Shown here piece after piece: positions 1 through 8,462 of a DNA stretch of 64,000 nt. This stretch comes from Chryseobacterium vaccae (GTDB lineage: Bacteria > Bacteroidota > Bacteroidia > Flavobacteriales > Weeksellaceae). The stretch lies in the NCBI RefSeq assembly GCF_009602705.1, contig NZ_VSWH01000001.1, forward strand, positions 2,418,001 to 2,482,000. Direction: 5' to 3'. Within the stretch, counting starts at the first letter, position 1, and each line of letters starts with the position of its first letter. A program made the translations under genes and the position numbers. Under the pieces are notes generated by a model, which saw only the letters and a program-made list of their open reading frames with translations, was not told where the DNA came from and did no database searches.

Positions 1-1
1 A

Positions 2-529
2 ATGTTCAGCGAGCAACAGGTAAGCAATAAAATAGGAACGGCTGTCCCCCTCATCAAAGAACGTCTGAAAGAACTTCAGCAGAAAAATTATCTGGAATAT
101 GTAGACGGCGCTCTCTCCAGTATAAAATTCCTTAAACCACGTGATGAAAGAGCGGTAAATGGCGCCTATTGGAAGCTTTTTGAGCATATTCAAAAAAACA
201 AAATCCAGAAATGGGAAGAGATGAAGTTCTATGTTCAAAACAGCAGCCATTGCAAAATGAAACTTATCCTTACTTATTTTGGAGAAAAGAACGCCAAAAA
301 CTGCGGTCAGTGCTCTGTTTGTGAGAAGAATAAGCAGTCGATCTTCGGAAAAAACATTTCCCAGCAGATTATCAGTCTTCTGGCTAAAAAACCGTCAACC
401 ATTGAAGAACTCTCCATTCAGCTGAGCTATCATTCTAAAAATAATATTCTGGAAAATCTTATCTTCCTTCTGGATTCAGGAAAAGTAAGAATGTTGAATT
501 TCAGGACATACGCGCTGAGTAATGAGTAA
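2..529 (+). CDS. recQ: ATP-dependent DNA helicase RecQ, C-terminal part (5' truncated by window edge)
   Basis: The reading frame is open at the window start, so only the last ~175 codons are present. The visible part carries the RecQ zinc-binding region: a Cys in SSHCKMK near residue 84, then CGQC and SVCEKN near residues 101-107, giving the four-cysteine set that follows the helicase core. The preceding KERLKELQQK segment fits the winged-helix-like linker. RecQ unwinds DNA 3'->5' in recombinational repair. The ATPase motifs lie outside the window, so identity rests on the zinc region. The gene ends in a run of TAATGAGTAATGA-type repeats and is followed by ~175 nt of low-complexity spacer before fmt. 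Confidence 0.82.
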   Translation: MFSEQQVSNKIGTAVPLIKERLKELQQKNYLEYVDGALSSIKFLKPRDERAVNGAYWKLFEHIQKNKIQKWEEMKFYVQNSSHCKMKLILTYFGEKNAKNCGQCSVCEKNKQSIFGKNISQQIISLLAKKPSTIEELSIQLSYHSKNNILENLIFLLDSGKVRMLNFRTYALSNE

Positions 530-693
530 TGAATGATAAGTAATGCTGTAATTGAGAATAAAGGAGGCAGACTTTCAATTATAAGATCAACTTTAAACTT
601 TGAACATTAAACTCTCAGCCTTGAACCCTGAAATTTCGCTCATCATTCTCAATCCGTTCCATGCAGTACCCTGCAACTCTCGCCCCAAACTCT
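530..693. other. Low-complexity intergenic spacer
   Basis: An AT-rich spacer between recQ and fmt. It holds degenerate short repeats (TAATGAGTAATGA at the 5' side; ACTTTAAACTTTGAAC further on). No gene is visible. Confidence 0.5.
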
Positions 694-701
694 TATCTTT
701 G
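694..701 (+). promoter_or_regulatory. Bacteroidetes -7 box (TATCTTTG) of fmt
   Basis: An exact match to TAnnTTTG, ending 4 nt before the ATG at 706. This spacing predicts a transcript that starts at or within a few bases of the start codon. Confidence 0.55.
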
Positions 702-705
702 CACT

Positions 706-1650
706 ATGAAATCATTGAAAGTTGTTTTTTTAGGAACTCCTGAGTTTGCTAAAACATCGCTGGAAGCGATCCACCTCTCGAATCACAAAGTTGTAGGCGT
801 TGTAACCGTTGCAGATAAAGCCAGTGGCCGCGGGCAGAAAATAAGCCAGTCCCCTGTAAAAGTATTTGCTGCAGAAAATAATATTCCCGTTTTCCAACCT
901 GAAAAGCTAAGAAATCCTGAATTCCTGGAAGAACTGAGAAAGCTGGATGCTGATGTTTTTGTAGTGGTAGCCTTCAGAATGATGCCTAAAATTCTTTTTG
1001 AAATGCCCAAAATGGGGACATTCAATCTTCATGCTTCCCTACTTCCTGATTACAGAGGTGCGGCACCCATTAATTATGCCGTGATTAATGGTGAAGAGAA
1101 AACCGGAGCAACCACTTTCTTCATCAATGAAAAAATAGATGAAGGGAATATTCTTCTTCAGGAGGAACTTGAAATTCTTTTGGATGAAAATGCAGGAAGC
1201 CTCCATGACCGTTTAATGATCATGGGTTCCGGGCTTGTTGTAAAAACTTTGGATGGCCTTGCAGAAAATACTATCAACGAAAAGCCGCAGCCCAATACAG
1301 AACATCCTAAAAATGCGTATAAAATCTTTAAAGAAGATACCCGCATTAACTGGAATTCACCGTCAAAAACAGTTCATCAGTTTATTCTTGGAATGTCTCC
1401 CTATCCTGCGGCATTTACCACTTTAAAAATCGGTGAAGAAGAAAAAGGATTAAAAATATTTGCCGGAAAATTTGAGATTACAGATCATGTAAAACCTGCC
1501 GGAACTCTTGATATTTCAAAAAATGAGTTTAAAATTTACACACAAGATGGTGTTTATTTTCCACAGGAATTACAGCTTGAAGGTAAAAAGAGAATGACTG
1601 TGAAAGATTTTCTTAATGGTTTCAGAAACTTTGATGAAATAAGTTTGTAA
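706..1650 (+). CDS. fmt: Methionyl-tRNA formyltransferase
   Basis: Formylates initiator Met-tRNA using 10-formyl-tetrahydrofolate in the cytoplasm. The protein has 314 residues, usual for Fmt. The N-terminal Rossmann-like formyltransferase domain starts with VVFLGTPEFA, and the family signature SLLPDYRGAAPIN is near residues 110-122. A C-terminal OB-like domain follows from ~205. An in-frame ATG lies upstream at 661, but the ATG at 706 fits the family N-terminus, and a -7 box at 694-701 would fall inside the longer version. The gene is convergent with the Crp-type regulator; a bidirectional terminator separates them. Confidence 0.95.
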   Translation: MKSLKVVFLGTPEFAKTSLEAIHLSNHKVVGVVTVADKASGRGQKISQSPVKVFAAENNIPVFQPEKLRNPEFLEELRKLDADVFVVVAFRMMPKILFEMPKMGTFNLHASLLPDYRGAAPINYAVINGEEKTGATTFFINEKIDEGNILLQEELEILLDENAGSLHDRLMIMGSGLVVKTLDGLAENTINEKPQPNTEHPKNAYKIFKEDTRINWNSPSKTVHQFILGMSPYPAAFTTLKIGEEEKGLKIFAGKFEITDHVKPAGTLDISKNEFKIYTQDGVYFPQELQLEGKKRMTVKDFLNGFRNFDEISL

Positions 1651-1699
1651 ATAAAAAGGGAGATGGATGATGGAAATCATTTTTCCCATTATATAAAAC

Positions 1700-1731
1700 A
1701 AAAGCCGGTTCTTTTTTAAGATTCGGCTTTT
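1700..1731. terminator. Bidirectional terminator between fmt and the Crp-type gene
   Basis: Arms AAAAGCCG (1700-1707) and CGGCTTTT (1724-1731), with further pairing TTCTT/AAGA around a TTTT loop. It lies between convergent genes. Confidence 0.7.
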
Positions 1732-2313
1732 TCAATTCTTATTCACAATTTTTCTGCGGATTCTGCTGATAAACTCCGGAGTTACGCCCAGATAGGCGGC
1801 AATCTGTATATTGGTCAGACGGTGAGCAATCCGTGGATAATCTCTAAGAAAATCCTGATAGCGTTCTTCTGAAGGTTTATTTAAATTATCGATGATCCGA
1901 CGCTGAAGTGCAATAATAGACATCTGAAATTTGAGTCTCATCAATCTTTCAATTTCTGGAAGTTCCAGATAAAGTCTTTCTTTGTCCTCTTTGGAAATTA
2001 GCAGAATCTCACTGTCTTCAATCGCCTGAATATTGAGCTGTGAAGGAATCTGATTGATAAAACTGTCCATGTCCGAAAGCCACCAGTCTTCTATTCCGAA
2101 ATGCAGAATCTGCTCATCTGCATTATTATTCGTACGGAATACTTTAAAGCATCCTTTCAAAACGAATCCTTCATGAGCGCAGACGTCGCCTTCTTTCAAA
2201 AGAAATTCTTTTTTATTAATCTTTCGCAGTATGAAAGCACTGCAATATTTTTCCAGTTTTTCCTCCGAAATCCCTATGTATTTCCTGATGTGTTCTTTTA
2301 AAGGCCCCGTCAT
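1732..2313 (-). CDS. Crp/Fnr-family transcriptional regulator
   Basis: A 193-residue protein with an N-terminal cyclic-nucleotide-binding-like beta-roll (about residues 25-115, including FLLKEGD and GCFKVFR) and a C-terminal helix-turn-helix (about 160-190) containing LTNIQIAAYLGVTPEFISR. This is the architecture of the small Bacteroidota Crp-like regulators. The conserved cAMP-contacting motif of E. coli CRP is not apparent, so the ligand is unknown. No cysteine cluster for a Fe-S sensor is seen. It is monocistronic, preceded by a terminator for the upstream gene at 2330-2354. Targets cannot be inferred from context. Confidence 0.85.
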   Translation of the reverse strand: MTGPLKEHIRKYIGISEEKLEKYCSAFILRKINKKEFLLKEGDVCAHEGFVLKGCFKVFRTNNNADEQILHFGIEDWWLSDMDSFINQIPSQLNIQAIEDSEILLISKEDKERLYLELPEIERLMRLKFQMSIIALQRRIIDNLNKPSEERYQDFLRDYPRIAHRLTNIQIAAYLGVTPEFISRIRRKIVNKN

Positions 2314-2329
2314 GGTTTAAAAATAAAAA

Positions 2330-2354
2330 AAGGTTTAGAAAAATCCTAAACCTT
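2330..2354 (-). terminator. Terminator of the 2365-2919 gene
   Basis: Arms AAGGTTTAG (2330-2338) and CTAAACCTT (2346-2354), followed on the minus strand by a T-rich run. Confidence 0.7.
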
Positions 2355-2364
2355 ATCGTTTTAT

Positions 2365-2919
2365 TTATCTCAACTTATCTATTTTTTTCTTGATTATTAT
2401 TGCCAACTGCTCCTTTCCCATCAAATTAAGAAAAAACAAACAGAATCCGTAATAAAAAAATAATCCCAGACAAAAGAAAAGAAAGCTATTTAAATCATGA
2501 ATATGTTCAGATAATGGCCAAAATAACTTAACACCATAAATTATTGCTATGAAAATAATAATAAAGTAACTTCTGATCATCATAATCTGAGTTTTGCTAA
2601 GATTTACATACAGCTTTCCTTCCTCGTCTTCTTTTAAAAAACTGATTATACGATACAGCTGTTTATCCGTCACATTACCGCCTAGTCTGTTTTTAAGTTC
2701 CTGTATTTTCATAGCGAAACGAACACTCACATTTTTTCCGGTTACCAATATCAATTGATTCTCAATAGTAAGTTCTCTAAAAGGAGCAGGAAGATCATTT
2801 TCTTTGATCATTTTAAAAATCTTATCGTTATAGTCCGTTTCTTTTTCCTTTTTGTTAACCGACATTGAAAACATTCTGTCTAAAGAATTCATCAGAATTT
2901 CAAAAATTTCTTTTTTCAT
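2365..2919 (-). CDS. Hypothetical membrane protein with two transmembrane segments
   Basis: A 184-residue protein I do not recognise. The first ~110 residues are charged and soluble (contains TDYNDKIFKMIKEND and LKNRLGGNVTDKQLYR). Two hydrophobic segments follow at about 117-137 (YFIIIFIAIIYGVKLFW) and 146-168, then a short basic tail ending KKKIDKLR. The pattern suggests a cytoplasmic N-terminal domain anchored by a C-terminal hairpin in the inner membrane. It has its own terminator and no clear operon partner. No function is proposed. Confidence 0.6.
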   Translation of the reverse strand: MKKEIFEILMNSLDRMFSMSVNKKEKETDYNDKIFKMIKENDLPAPFRELTIENQLILVTGKNVSVRFAMKIQELKNRLGGNVTDKQLYRIISFLKEDEEGKLYVNLSKTQIMMIRSYFIIIFIAIIYGVKLFWPLSEHIHDLNSFLFFCLGLFFYYGFCLFFLNLMGKEQLAIIIKKKIDKLR

Positions 2920-3064
2920 AGTAATATATTTTAAATAATTAAGTGTTTTCTAAGTTAGAACAAAAAACTTTTCAAAACCAAAACCAACTAAAAATCAATC
3001 AATTAAAATACAATCAAGAATATTTTCAATACAAAACAACAAACACACACAAATTTCATAAAAC

Positions 3065-3099
3065 AAAAAAAATGACTTGATTTTTTCAAGTCATTTTTT
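3065..3099 (-). terminator. Terminator of ribBA
   Basis: Arms AATGACTTGA (3071-3080) and TCAAGTCATT (3086-3095), extended by an A-run and a T-run on either side. It lies just downstream of the minus-strand ribBA. The rest of 2920-3165 is A-rich with no gene visible. Confidence 0.75.
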
Positions 3100-3165
3100 C
3101 ATCAAACAAGTTCAATAACAAAAATTCACAGCAAAGCTGATTCACTATTGACCATTCACTTATTA

Positions 3166-4287
3166 TTACAGTTGAACCAATTCAGTCACCTCCACATCAT
3201 AACCTCCAACCTGAGGTTTGATATTTGGGTTCTGAGTGATTACTTTAAATTTATTAATTCCGAGATTTTTCAGAATCTGCGTCCCGATTCCGTAATCTCT
3301 GTAATTGTACGCTAAAGTAGGATGCTGCTCCTGCCCGTCCTGATAGTTCAGGAACTGCTGAAGCTTTCTCAGTGTATTTTCAGAGTTGGAAACGTTATTG
3401 ATGAAGATAATTGCTCCTTTTCCGGCTTCATTTACCATGTTGGTCACTTTTTCCAGTAAAGGTTTTTCACCGTTATTCAGTCTGGTCAGAACATCAAAAT
3501 AAGAATCAGAAGACTGAACTCTTACCAAAACAGGCTCATCAACGGTCCATGCCCCTTTTGTTAGAGCAAAATGGATCTGATCGTTTGAAGTTTCCCTGAA
3601 AGCAAAGAAATCATAATCTCCGTAAGCCGTTTTTACTTTTCTTTCTTCCAGTCTTTCGATCAGGTTTCCTTTTTTAAGCTGATAATGAATCAGGTCTTCA
3701 ATGGAAACAATTTTCATATCGTGTTTCTGTGCAAAAGCATAAAGATCCGGTAAACGTGACATGGTTCCGTCATCATTCATGATCTCACAGATCACTCCTC
3801 CTTCTTTCAATCCTGCAAGATGGGTTAAATCAATCGCAGCTTCAGTATGTCCTGCTCTTTTTAAAACACCTCCTTTTCTCGCACGTAACGGGAAAATATG
3901 TCCCGGTCTCATAAAGTCTGTAGGTTTAGACTTTTCGTCCATCAGAGCTAAAATAGTTTTGGCTCTGTCTCCTGCAGAAATCCCTGTAGAAGTTCCGTTT
4001 CCAAGAAGGTCAACTGATACGGTAAAAGCAGTTTCTTTAGGATCGCTGCTTCTGCTTACCATTACTTCAAGTCCTAATTCGTCGCATCTTTTTTCAGGAA
4101 GCGGCATACAGATTAGCCCTCTTCCGTGAAATGCCATAAAATTGATAATTTCCGGCGTTGTAAGTTCCGCCGCACAGAGAAAATCTCCTTCATTCTCTCT
4201 GTCTTCATCATCTACTACTATGATTATTTTACCATTTTTAAGGTCTTCAATAGCCTCTGGGATAGTATTTAATTTAATCTCAGACAT
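3166..4287 (-). CDS. ribBA: RibBA-type protein: DHBP synthase with a degenerate GTP cyclohydrolase II domain
   Basis: The N-terminal ~205 residues are a complete 3,4-dihydroxy-2-butanone-4-phosphate synthase, converting ribulose 5-phosphate for riboflavin synthesis. They carry VVDDEDRENEGD, FHGRGLICMPL, TGISAGDRAKTI and RPGHIFPLRA. The C-terminal ~165 residues align with GTP cyclohydrolase II (FALTKGAW, PVLVRVQSSDSYFDV), but the zinc-binding cysteines that normally follow HSEC and form the RCDCG motif are absent; the segment reads SSDSYFDVLTRLNN. So only the DHBP reaction is likely, and a separate cyclohydrolase would be needed. At 373 residues the length is slightly short for RibBA. It is monocistronic, with its own -7 box. 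Confidence 0.9.
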   Translation of the reverse strand: MSEIKLNTIPEAIEDLKNGKIIIVVDDEDRENEGDFLCAAELTTPEIINFMAFHGRGLICMPLPEKRCDELGLEVMVSRSSDPKETAFTVSVDLLGNGTSTGISAGDRAKTILALMDEKSKPTDFMRPGHIFPLRARKGGVLKRAGHTEAAIDLTHLAGLKEGGVICEIMNDDGTMSRLPDLYAFAQKHDMKIVSIEDLIHYQLKKGNLIERLEERKVKTAYGDYDFFAFRETSNDQIHFALTKGAWTVDEPVLVRVQSSDSYFDVLTRLNNGEKPLLEKVTNMVNEAGKGAIIFINNVSNSENTLRKLQQFLNYQDGQEQHPTLAYNYRDYGIGTQILKNLGINKFKVITQNPNIKPQVGGYDVEVTELVQL

Positions 4288-4305
4288 GTTTACTTTTTAT
4301 TTGTG

Positions 4306-4313
4306 CAAAGATA
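4306..4313 (-). promoter_or_regulatory. -7 box (TATCTTTG) of ribBA
   Basis: An exact TAnnTTTG match on the minus strand, 18 nt before the ATG. No FMN riboswitch-like structure was noticed in this short leader. Confidence 0.5.
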
Positions 4314-4354
4314 CTCATAAAAATAAGCATCTGCCAATTAATATGGATGGTTTG

Positions 4355-5359
4355 TTACGCTTTGGATAATGAGTTTGCCGCCTCTCTGAAAATTTCATAA
4401 GATCTCAGTCTTTTCTGATGATCGTAAATATGAGAGTTAATAATCAGCTCATCTACATTGAATTTTTCCTGAAAATCTATAAGTTTTTTTTCAATTTCAG
4501 CCTGGTCCCCGATAAAGGTATATCTGAGTTTCTGAAGCACCATTGATTTTTCCATTGGTGACCATATTTCATCCATATCATCCACCGGCGGAGCAAAAGG
4601 TTTTCTGTCATTTCTCACAATGTTGATGAATGCCTGGAATAAGGTAGTTGAAATTTTATGGGCCTCTTCTGAAGTTTCTGCCGCCACACCATTAACGCAT
4701 GCCATGATATAGGGTTTATCCAGTTGTTTTGAAGGCTGGAAATGTTCTCTGTAAATTTTAAATGCCATTTCCATTTGTTCCGGAGCAAAATGTCCCGCAA
4801 AAGCATAAGGCAGTCCTAATTCTGCGGCCAGCCATGCACTGTCTGTACTTGATCCCAGCATATAAAGTGGAATATCAAGTCCTTCTCCCGGAATCGCGCG
4901 AACCATCGCATCAGAATTTTCTTCAGAAAAATACCGTTGCAGCTCCAGAATCTGTCTTGGAAACTGTTCGTTAATAATGGCCGGGTTTCTTCCCAATGCC
5001 TGAGCGGTAAGCCCATCTGTTCCCGGTGCTCTTCCCAGTCCCAGGTCGATTCTTCCCGGAAAAAGAGACTCCAGGGTTCCGAACTGTTCGGCAATGATCA
5101 GTGAACTGTGGTTCGGAAGCATGACTCCTCCGGATCCTACTCTTATTGTTTTTGTTCCGTTGGCAATAAAACCAATCAGAACAGAAGTGGCTGAACTGGC
5201 AATACTTTCCATATTATGGTGTTCCGCAAGCCAGAATCTTTTATAGTGCAAACTTTCAGTATGATTTGCTAAAGACAAACTGTCCTGAAAGGTATCATGA
5301 ATGCTTTTCCCCTGCTTTACCGGTGCAAGGTCTAAAACAGAAATTTCAAAATTTTTCAT
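4355..5359 (-). CDS. LLM-class flavin-dependent oxidoreductase (luciferase-like monooxygenase)
   Basis: A 334-residue protein of the bacterial luciferase-like superfamily (flavin-dependent TIM barrel). Visible family features are the N-terminal SVLDLAPV, the WLAEHHNM segment near residue 44, SGGVMLPNHS, and FPGRIDLGLGRAPGTD near 107-122. It belongs to the YhbW/MsnO8-like branch, whose members are usually annotated only as alkanal monooxygenase-like; the substrate is unknown. It is a single gene, transcribed away from a 375-nt AT-rich gap. Confidence 0.88.
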   Translation of the reverse strand: MKNFEISVLDLAPVKQGKSIHDTFQDSLSLANHTESLHYKRFWLAEHHNMESIASSATSVLIGFIANGTKTIRVGSGGVMLPNHSSLIIAEQFGTLESLFPGRIDLGLGRAPGTDGLTAQALGRNPAIINEQFPRQILELQRYFSEENSDAMVRAIPGEGLDIPLYMLGSSTDSAWLAAELGLPYAFAGHFAPEQMEMAFKIYREHFQPSKQLDKPYIMACVNGVAAETSEEAHKISTTLFQAFINIVRNDRKPFAPPVDDMDEIWSPMEKSMVLQKLRYTFIGDQAEIEKKLIDFQEKFNVDELIINSHIYDHQKRLRSYEIFREAANSLSKA

Positions 5360-5386
5360 ATTTTAAATTTTAGGTTTAAAACCAAA

Positions 5387-5394
5387 CAAATTTA
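5387..5394 (-). promoter_or_regulatory. -7 box (TAAATTTG) of the LLM oxidoreductase gene
   Basis: An exact TAnnTTTG match on the minus strand, 27 nt before the start codon. Confidence 0.45.
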
Positions 5395-5764
5395 AAGCAT
5401 AAAAACTGCATTAGTTACTTTTTGTAATTAATAAAACCGATCGATCACTTCAGTGAAAAACTATTGGAAAAATAGTTTTAGTTTCAAACTTTTATTTAAA
5501 GTAAAAATGCTTTATTAGCATTAATCATATATGAAACAAATGATTCCGGACTTGCTGACTAAATTCAAGACTTTTGCTAAAATATAAAACCCCTGTAAAC
5601 TATGAAATCCAAAATATAACATATTAATTATAAAAAGTAACTTATATAATTATTCAGTTCAGGAAAAAATTATTGAATTCAATTTTGTAAATCAATTAAG
5701 TTTTTATTTGTAAACTCGTCAAAATACCTGAATTTTGTCATCTAATAACCAAACTGAAAACTAT
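5395..5764. other. AT-rich intergenic region without a visible gene
   Basis: About 370 nt between divergent genes, presumably carrying the promoters of both. No ORF, strong hairpin or repeat stands out. Confidence 0.4.
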
Positions 5765-6205
5765 ATGCAGAAAATAGTCCTCATCCTCATTTCATTTTTA
5801 TTGATAAGCTGTTCTTTCAATCAGACTTTTTCAAACAGAGAATCTGATAAAAAGGATGCAGAGAAGATCTCAGAAAAATTCTATTGGGAAGAAAAATATG
5901 GCGGAAATCTAGACACTATTTATAATCTGTTCGGCGATAAATTCTTTGAAGTAACAGACAAAGAAAAATTGCTTAAGATCATCAATGCCTCTCAAAACGA
6001 TATAGGACGGGTTGAAGAATATAATTTGGTAAAGTGGGAAACTTTGATTGTAAAAGGTTCTAATCCCAAAAGTGTATATATGCTGGCATATGAGGTTAAA
6101 AGAGGGACAAGCAAAACAGAAGAAATATTTTCTATGGAGAAAGACAAAAACGGAGATATTAAGATCGTAGGATACAGGGTCAATCAGGATCTTCTGACTA
6201 AATAA
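5765..6205 (+). CDS. Small lipoprotein of unknown function
   Basis: 146 residues from the ATG at 5765, chosen because it places a standard lipoprotein signal (IVLILISFLLISCS, lipobox LLIS-C near residue 16) at the N-terminus. An upstream TTG at 5735 would bury that signal. The mature part is a compact alpha/beta domain with ISEKFYWEEKYGGNLD and MLAYEVKRGTSKTEE, which loosely resembles small envelope proteins of the DUF4019 or NTF2-like kind; I cannot assign it. It is convergent with the helicase gene and shares a strong terminator. Confidence 0.6.
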   Translation: MQKIVLILISFLLISCSFNQTFSNRESDKKDAEKISEKFYWEEKYGGNLDTIYNLFGDKFFEVTDKEKLLKIINASQNDIGRVEEYNLVKWETLIVKGSNPKSVYMLAYEVKRGTSKTEEIFSMEKDKNGDIKIVGYRVNQDLLTK

Positions 6206-6206
6206 A

Positions 6207-6240
6207 AAACAGGCTGTTTCAATAATGAAACAGCCTGTTT
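6207..6240. terminator. Strong bidirectional terminator
   Basis: A perfect 15-bp inverted repeat, AAACAGGCTGTTTCA (6207-6221) and its complement (6226-6240), with loop ATAA. It is flanked by A-run and T-run and serves both converging genes. Confidence 0.9.
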
Positions 6241-6250
6241 TTTTTTATTG

Positions 6251-8380
6251 TTAAGCTTTATTTTTATCCTTCAGAAAATTATAATGATTAATCAGAATCC
6301 TGATCTCATTAAATTCAAAACTGCTCGGAAGTGCATTTTTCCAGTCACTCAGTGTTTCGTGAGGGTTTTTGTAAAATTCCGTTTCAAAAGCTTTGATTTT
6401 GTCTGAAGTAATTACTCTGGCAATATCCAGTAATCCCTGCTCGGCAAATTTAGCAAGATGTCCGATGACCGTTTCTTTTACCAGTCCTCTTTCCAGTGCA
6501 ATTTCACCAATGGTTTTCCCCTGCTCAAATAACTGGAAGGTAAGAACCTGAGAAGGAACTTTAGCAATTTTCATGCTTATCTCCTTATCATTTTTTTCAT
6601 CTAAAAGTTTAGTTTCCAGCAGGTAGGCTTCTTTCAGGCTGTTGAGATATTCCTCAATATCTTCCAGCCAGTTTCTGAATTCTTCGTTATACTGTTTCAG
6701 GCCTTTCGCCCCTTTGATTTCAGCATAAAATTCTTTCAGCGGATTAAAAACCTTATCACGGATCTCAACGAAAAAGAAGTTAACGGCTCCTTTCGTTTTA
6801 TTTTCAATCTCAGACCATTCTTCTTTCTGCTCAATAAAATTGTTGACCTTCTGGGAAATCACTCTTTCCAGCTTTTCAAAAATTTTTCCGAGATTCACAA
6901 TCTCATGTTTCAACTGAACATACAGCTGCTTGGTTTTAACGTGATCAATACTTTTTGTAGTAATAGAAAGCTGGTTCCAGTCTTCTACTTCCTTCAGAAA
7001 CCACAGACAATTTACTGTACGAAGCACTTTTCTAATGCTGTAATCGTATTTTTCTTTATTCAGGATGGCTTCTACATTATCATTCGCAAGCGTATTCCCC
7101 TGAAACTGGAGAATTCTGTTATCTTTAAAAATAACATCAGGAGTAATCCTGGATTTTAAAACAATGCCTTCCAGGGTACGACATCTCGATAAAGCAACAT
7201 ATACCTGCCCTGCCGTAAAACTTTTCCCCGCATCAATGATCACCTTATCAAAAGTAAGTCCCTGACTTTTGTGAATCGTTACTGCCCAGGCCAGCTTGAT
7301 CGGAAACTGCTCAAAGCTTCCCAATACTTCTTCCTGGATATTTTTTTCAGTATCGAGGAAATATTTTTTCTGTTCCCAGACTTCTCTTTTTACTGTAATT
7401 TCTCTTTCGCTGCCGTCCAGCACTACTTTAATTTCGTTTTCATCCAGTGCTGAAATTTCGCCCAGCTTTCCGTTAAAATATTTTTTCTCCCCGGAAATAT
7501 CATTCCTGATGAACATCACCTGGGCACCGATCTTTAGTTCTAAAAACTGCTCGTTCGGATACTGGTTTTCTTTAAAATCACCAAAAAGTTTAGCTTCGTA
7601 GGTGTTGGGTGTTACTTTAATTTCAGCAAGCTTTTCCTGATTGATCTCATCCGCCATTTTATTATGCGAACACAGGTAAACGTAAGATTCGTTCCCCATG
7701 TCAAAATCGGGATCATATCTTTTGTTGAGAAGATCAAAATCTATATTGGCGGTATCTCCATCGCGGATAGCATTCAGAATTTCCAGGAAATCTTCATCGG
7801 ATTGTCTGTATACTTTCGTTAATTCAATCGTTAGAAGAGGAATATCCTTCACTGCCAGGCTATCGAAAAAGAAAGGAGAATCATAGCATATCTTTAAAAT
7901 ATGTTCATCCCTTACCACTGGTGGCAGCTGATAAAGATCCCCTATGAACAGCATCTGAACCCCGCCGAACCGCTGATTATTTCGTCTGATGAAGCGCAGC
8001 GAAAAATCCATCATATCCAGAACATCGGCTCTGAGCATGGAAACCTCATCAATAATAAGAACCTCTATTTCTCTTAAAAGCTTAAGCTTATCCTTTCTGT
8101 ACTTAAAATGGGGCATCAGATCGGCGATATTATTCGCTAAACTTCCGTCGATACGGTCCGTGGTTGGTAAAAAAGTTCTTAAAGGCAGCCCAAACATGGA
8201 ATGAATGGTTACTCCTCCCGCATTAATGGCAGCAATTCCCGTAGGAGCCACTACAATATACTTCTTCTTCGTCCTTTTTACAAAATCATTGAGAAAGGTC
8301 GTTTTGCCGGTTCCTGCTTTCCCCGTAAGAAAAACACTTCTGTTGGTATGCTCTATTAAGTCAAAAAAATGATTGTTCAT
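6251..8380 (-). CDS. Pif1/RecD-like DNA helicase with C-terminal HTH domain
   Basis: A superfamily 1B helicase of 709 residues from the ATG at 8378-8380. A longer version would overlap the divergent lipoprotein gene, and a -7 box sits just upstream of the shorter start. Motifs in order: Walker A GKAGTGKTT (~20-28), Walker B IIDEVSML, GDLYQLPPV (motif III), AVTIHKSQGLTFDKV (motif V) and VALSRCRTLEG (motif VI). A charged region of ~120 residues then leads to a C-terminal helix-turn-helix (LFEQGKTIGEIALERG) of the type seen at the ends of RecQ-like helicases. A role in DNA repair or replication is likely; the exact substrate is not inferable. Confidence 0.9.
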   Translation of the reverse strand: MNNHFFDLIEHTNRSVFLTGKAGTGKTTFLNDFVKRTKKKYIVVAPTGIAAINAGGVTIHSMFGLPLRTFLPTTDRIDGSLANNIADLMPHFKYRKDKLKLLREIEVLIIDEVSMLRADVLDMMDFSLRFIRRNNQRFGGVQMLFIGDLYQLPPVVRDEHILKICYDSPFFFDSLAVKDIPLLTIELTKVYRQSDEDFLEILNAIRDGDTANIDFDLLNKRYDPDFDMGNESYVYLCSHNKMADEINQEKLAEIKVTPNTYEAKLFGDFKENQYPNEQFLELKIGAQVMFIRNDISGEKKYFNGKLGEISALDENEIKVVLDGSEREITVKREVWEQKKYFLDTEKNIQEEVLGSFEQFPIKLAWAVTIHKSQGLTFDKVIIDAGKSFTAGQVYVALSRCRTLEGIVLKSRITPDVIFKDNRILQFQGNTLANDNVEAILNKEKYDYSIRKVLRTVNCLWFLKEVEDWNQLSITTKSIDHVKTKQLYVQLKHEIVNLGKIFEKLERVISQKVNNFIEQKEEWSEIENKTKGAVNFFFVEIRDKVFNPLKEFYAEIKGAKGLKQYNEEFRNWLEDIEEYLNSLKEAYLLETKLLDEKNDKEISMKIAKVPSQVLTFQLFEQGKTIGEIALERGLVKETVIGHLAKFAEQGLLDIARVITSDKIKAFETEFYKNPHETLSDWKNALPSSFEFNEIRILINHYNFLKDKNKA

Positions 8381-8385
8381 CGCTT

Positions 8386-8393
8386 CAAAAATA
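8386..8393 (-). promoter_or_regulatory. -7 box (TATTTTTG) of the helicase gene
   Basis: TAnnTTTG on the minus strand, 5 nt before the ATG at 8380. This supports the shorter start and a very short leader. Confidence 0.5.
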
Positions 8394-8462
8394 CGGAAAA
8401 TGAATTTGATTTTCTTACCTTGGCATAACTTTTGGAAATTCTCAAACAGAACATAATTTTTT

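Noticed and set aside
661..705. Upstream in-frame ATG for fmt
   Set aside because: The extra 15 residues do not fit the family N-terminus and the -7 promoter box lies inside this segment.
3161..4400. FMN riboswitch upstream of ribBA
   Set aside because: The leader between the -7 box and the ATG is only 18 nt, too short for the aptamer.
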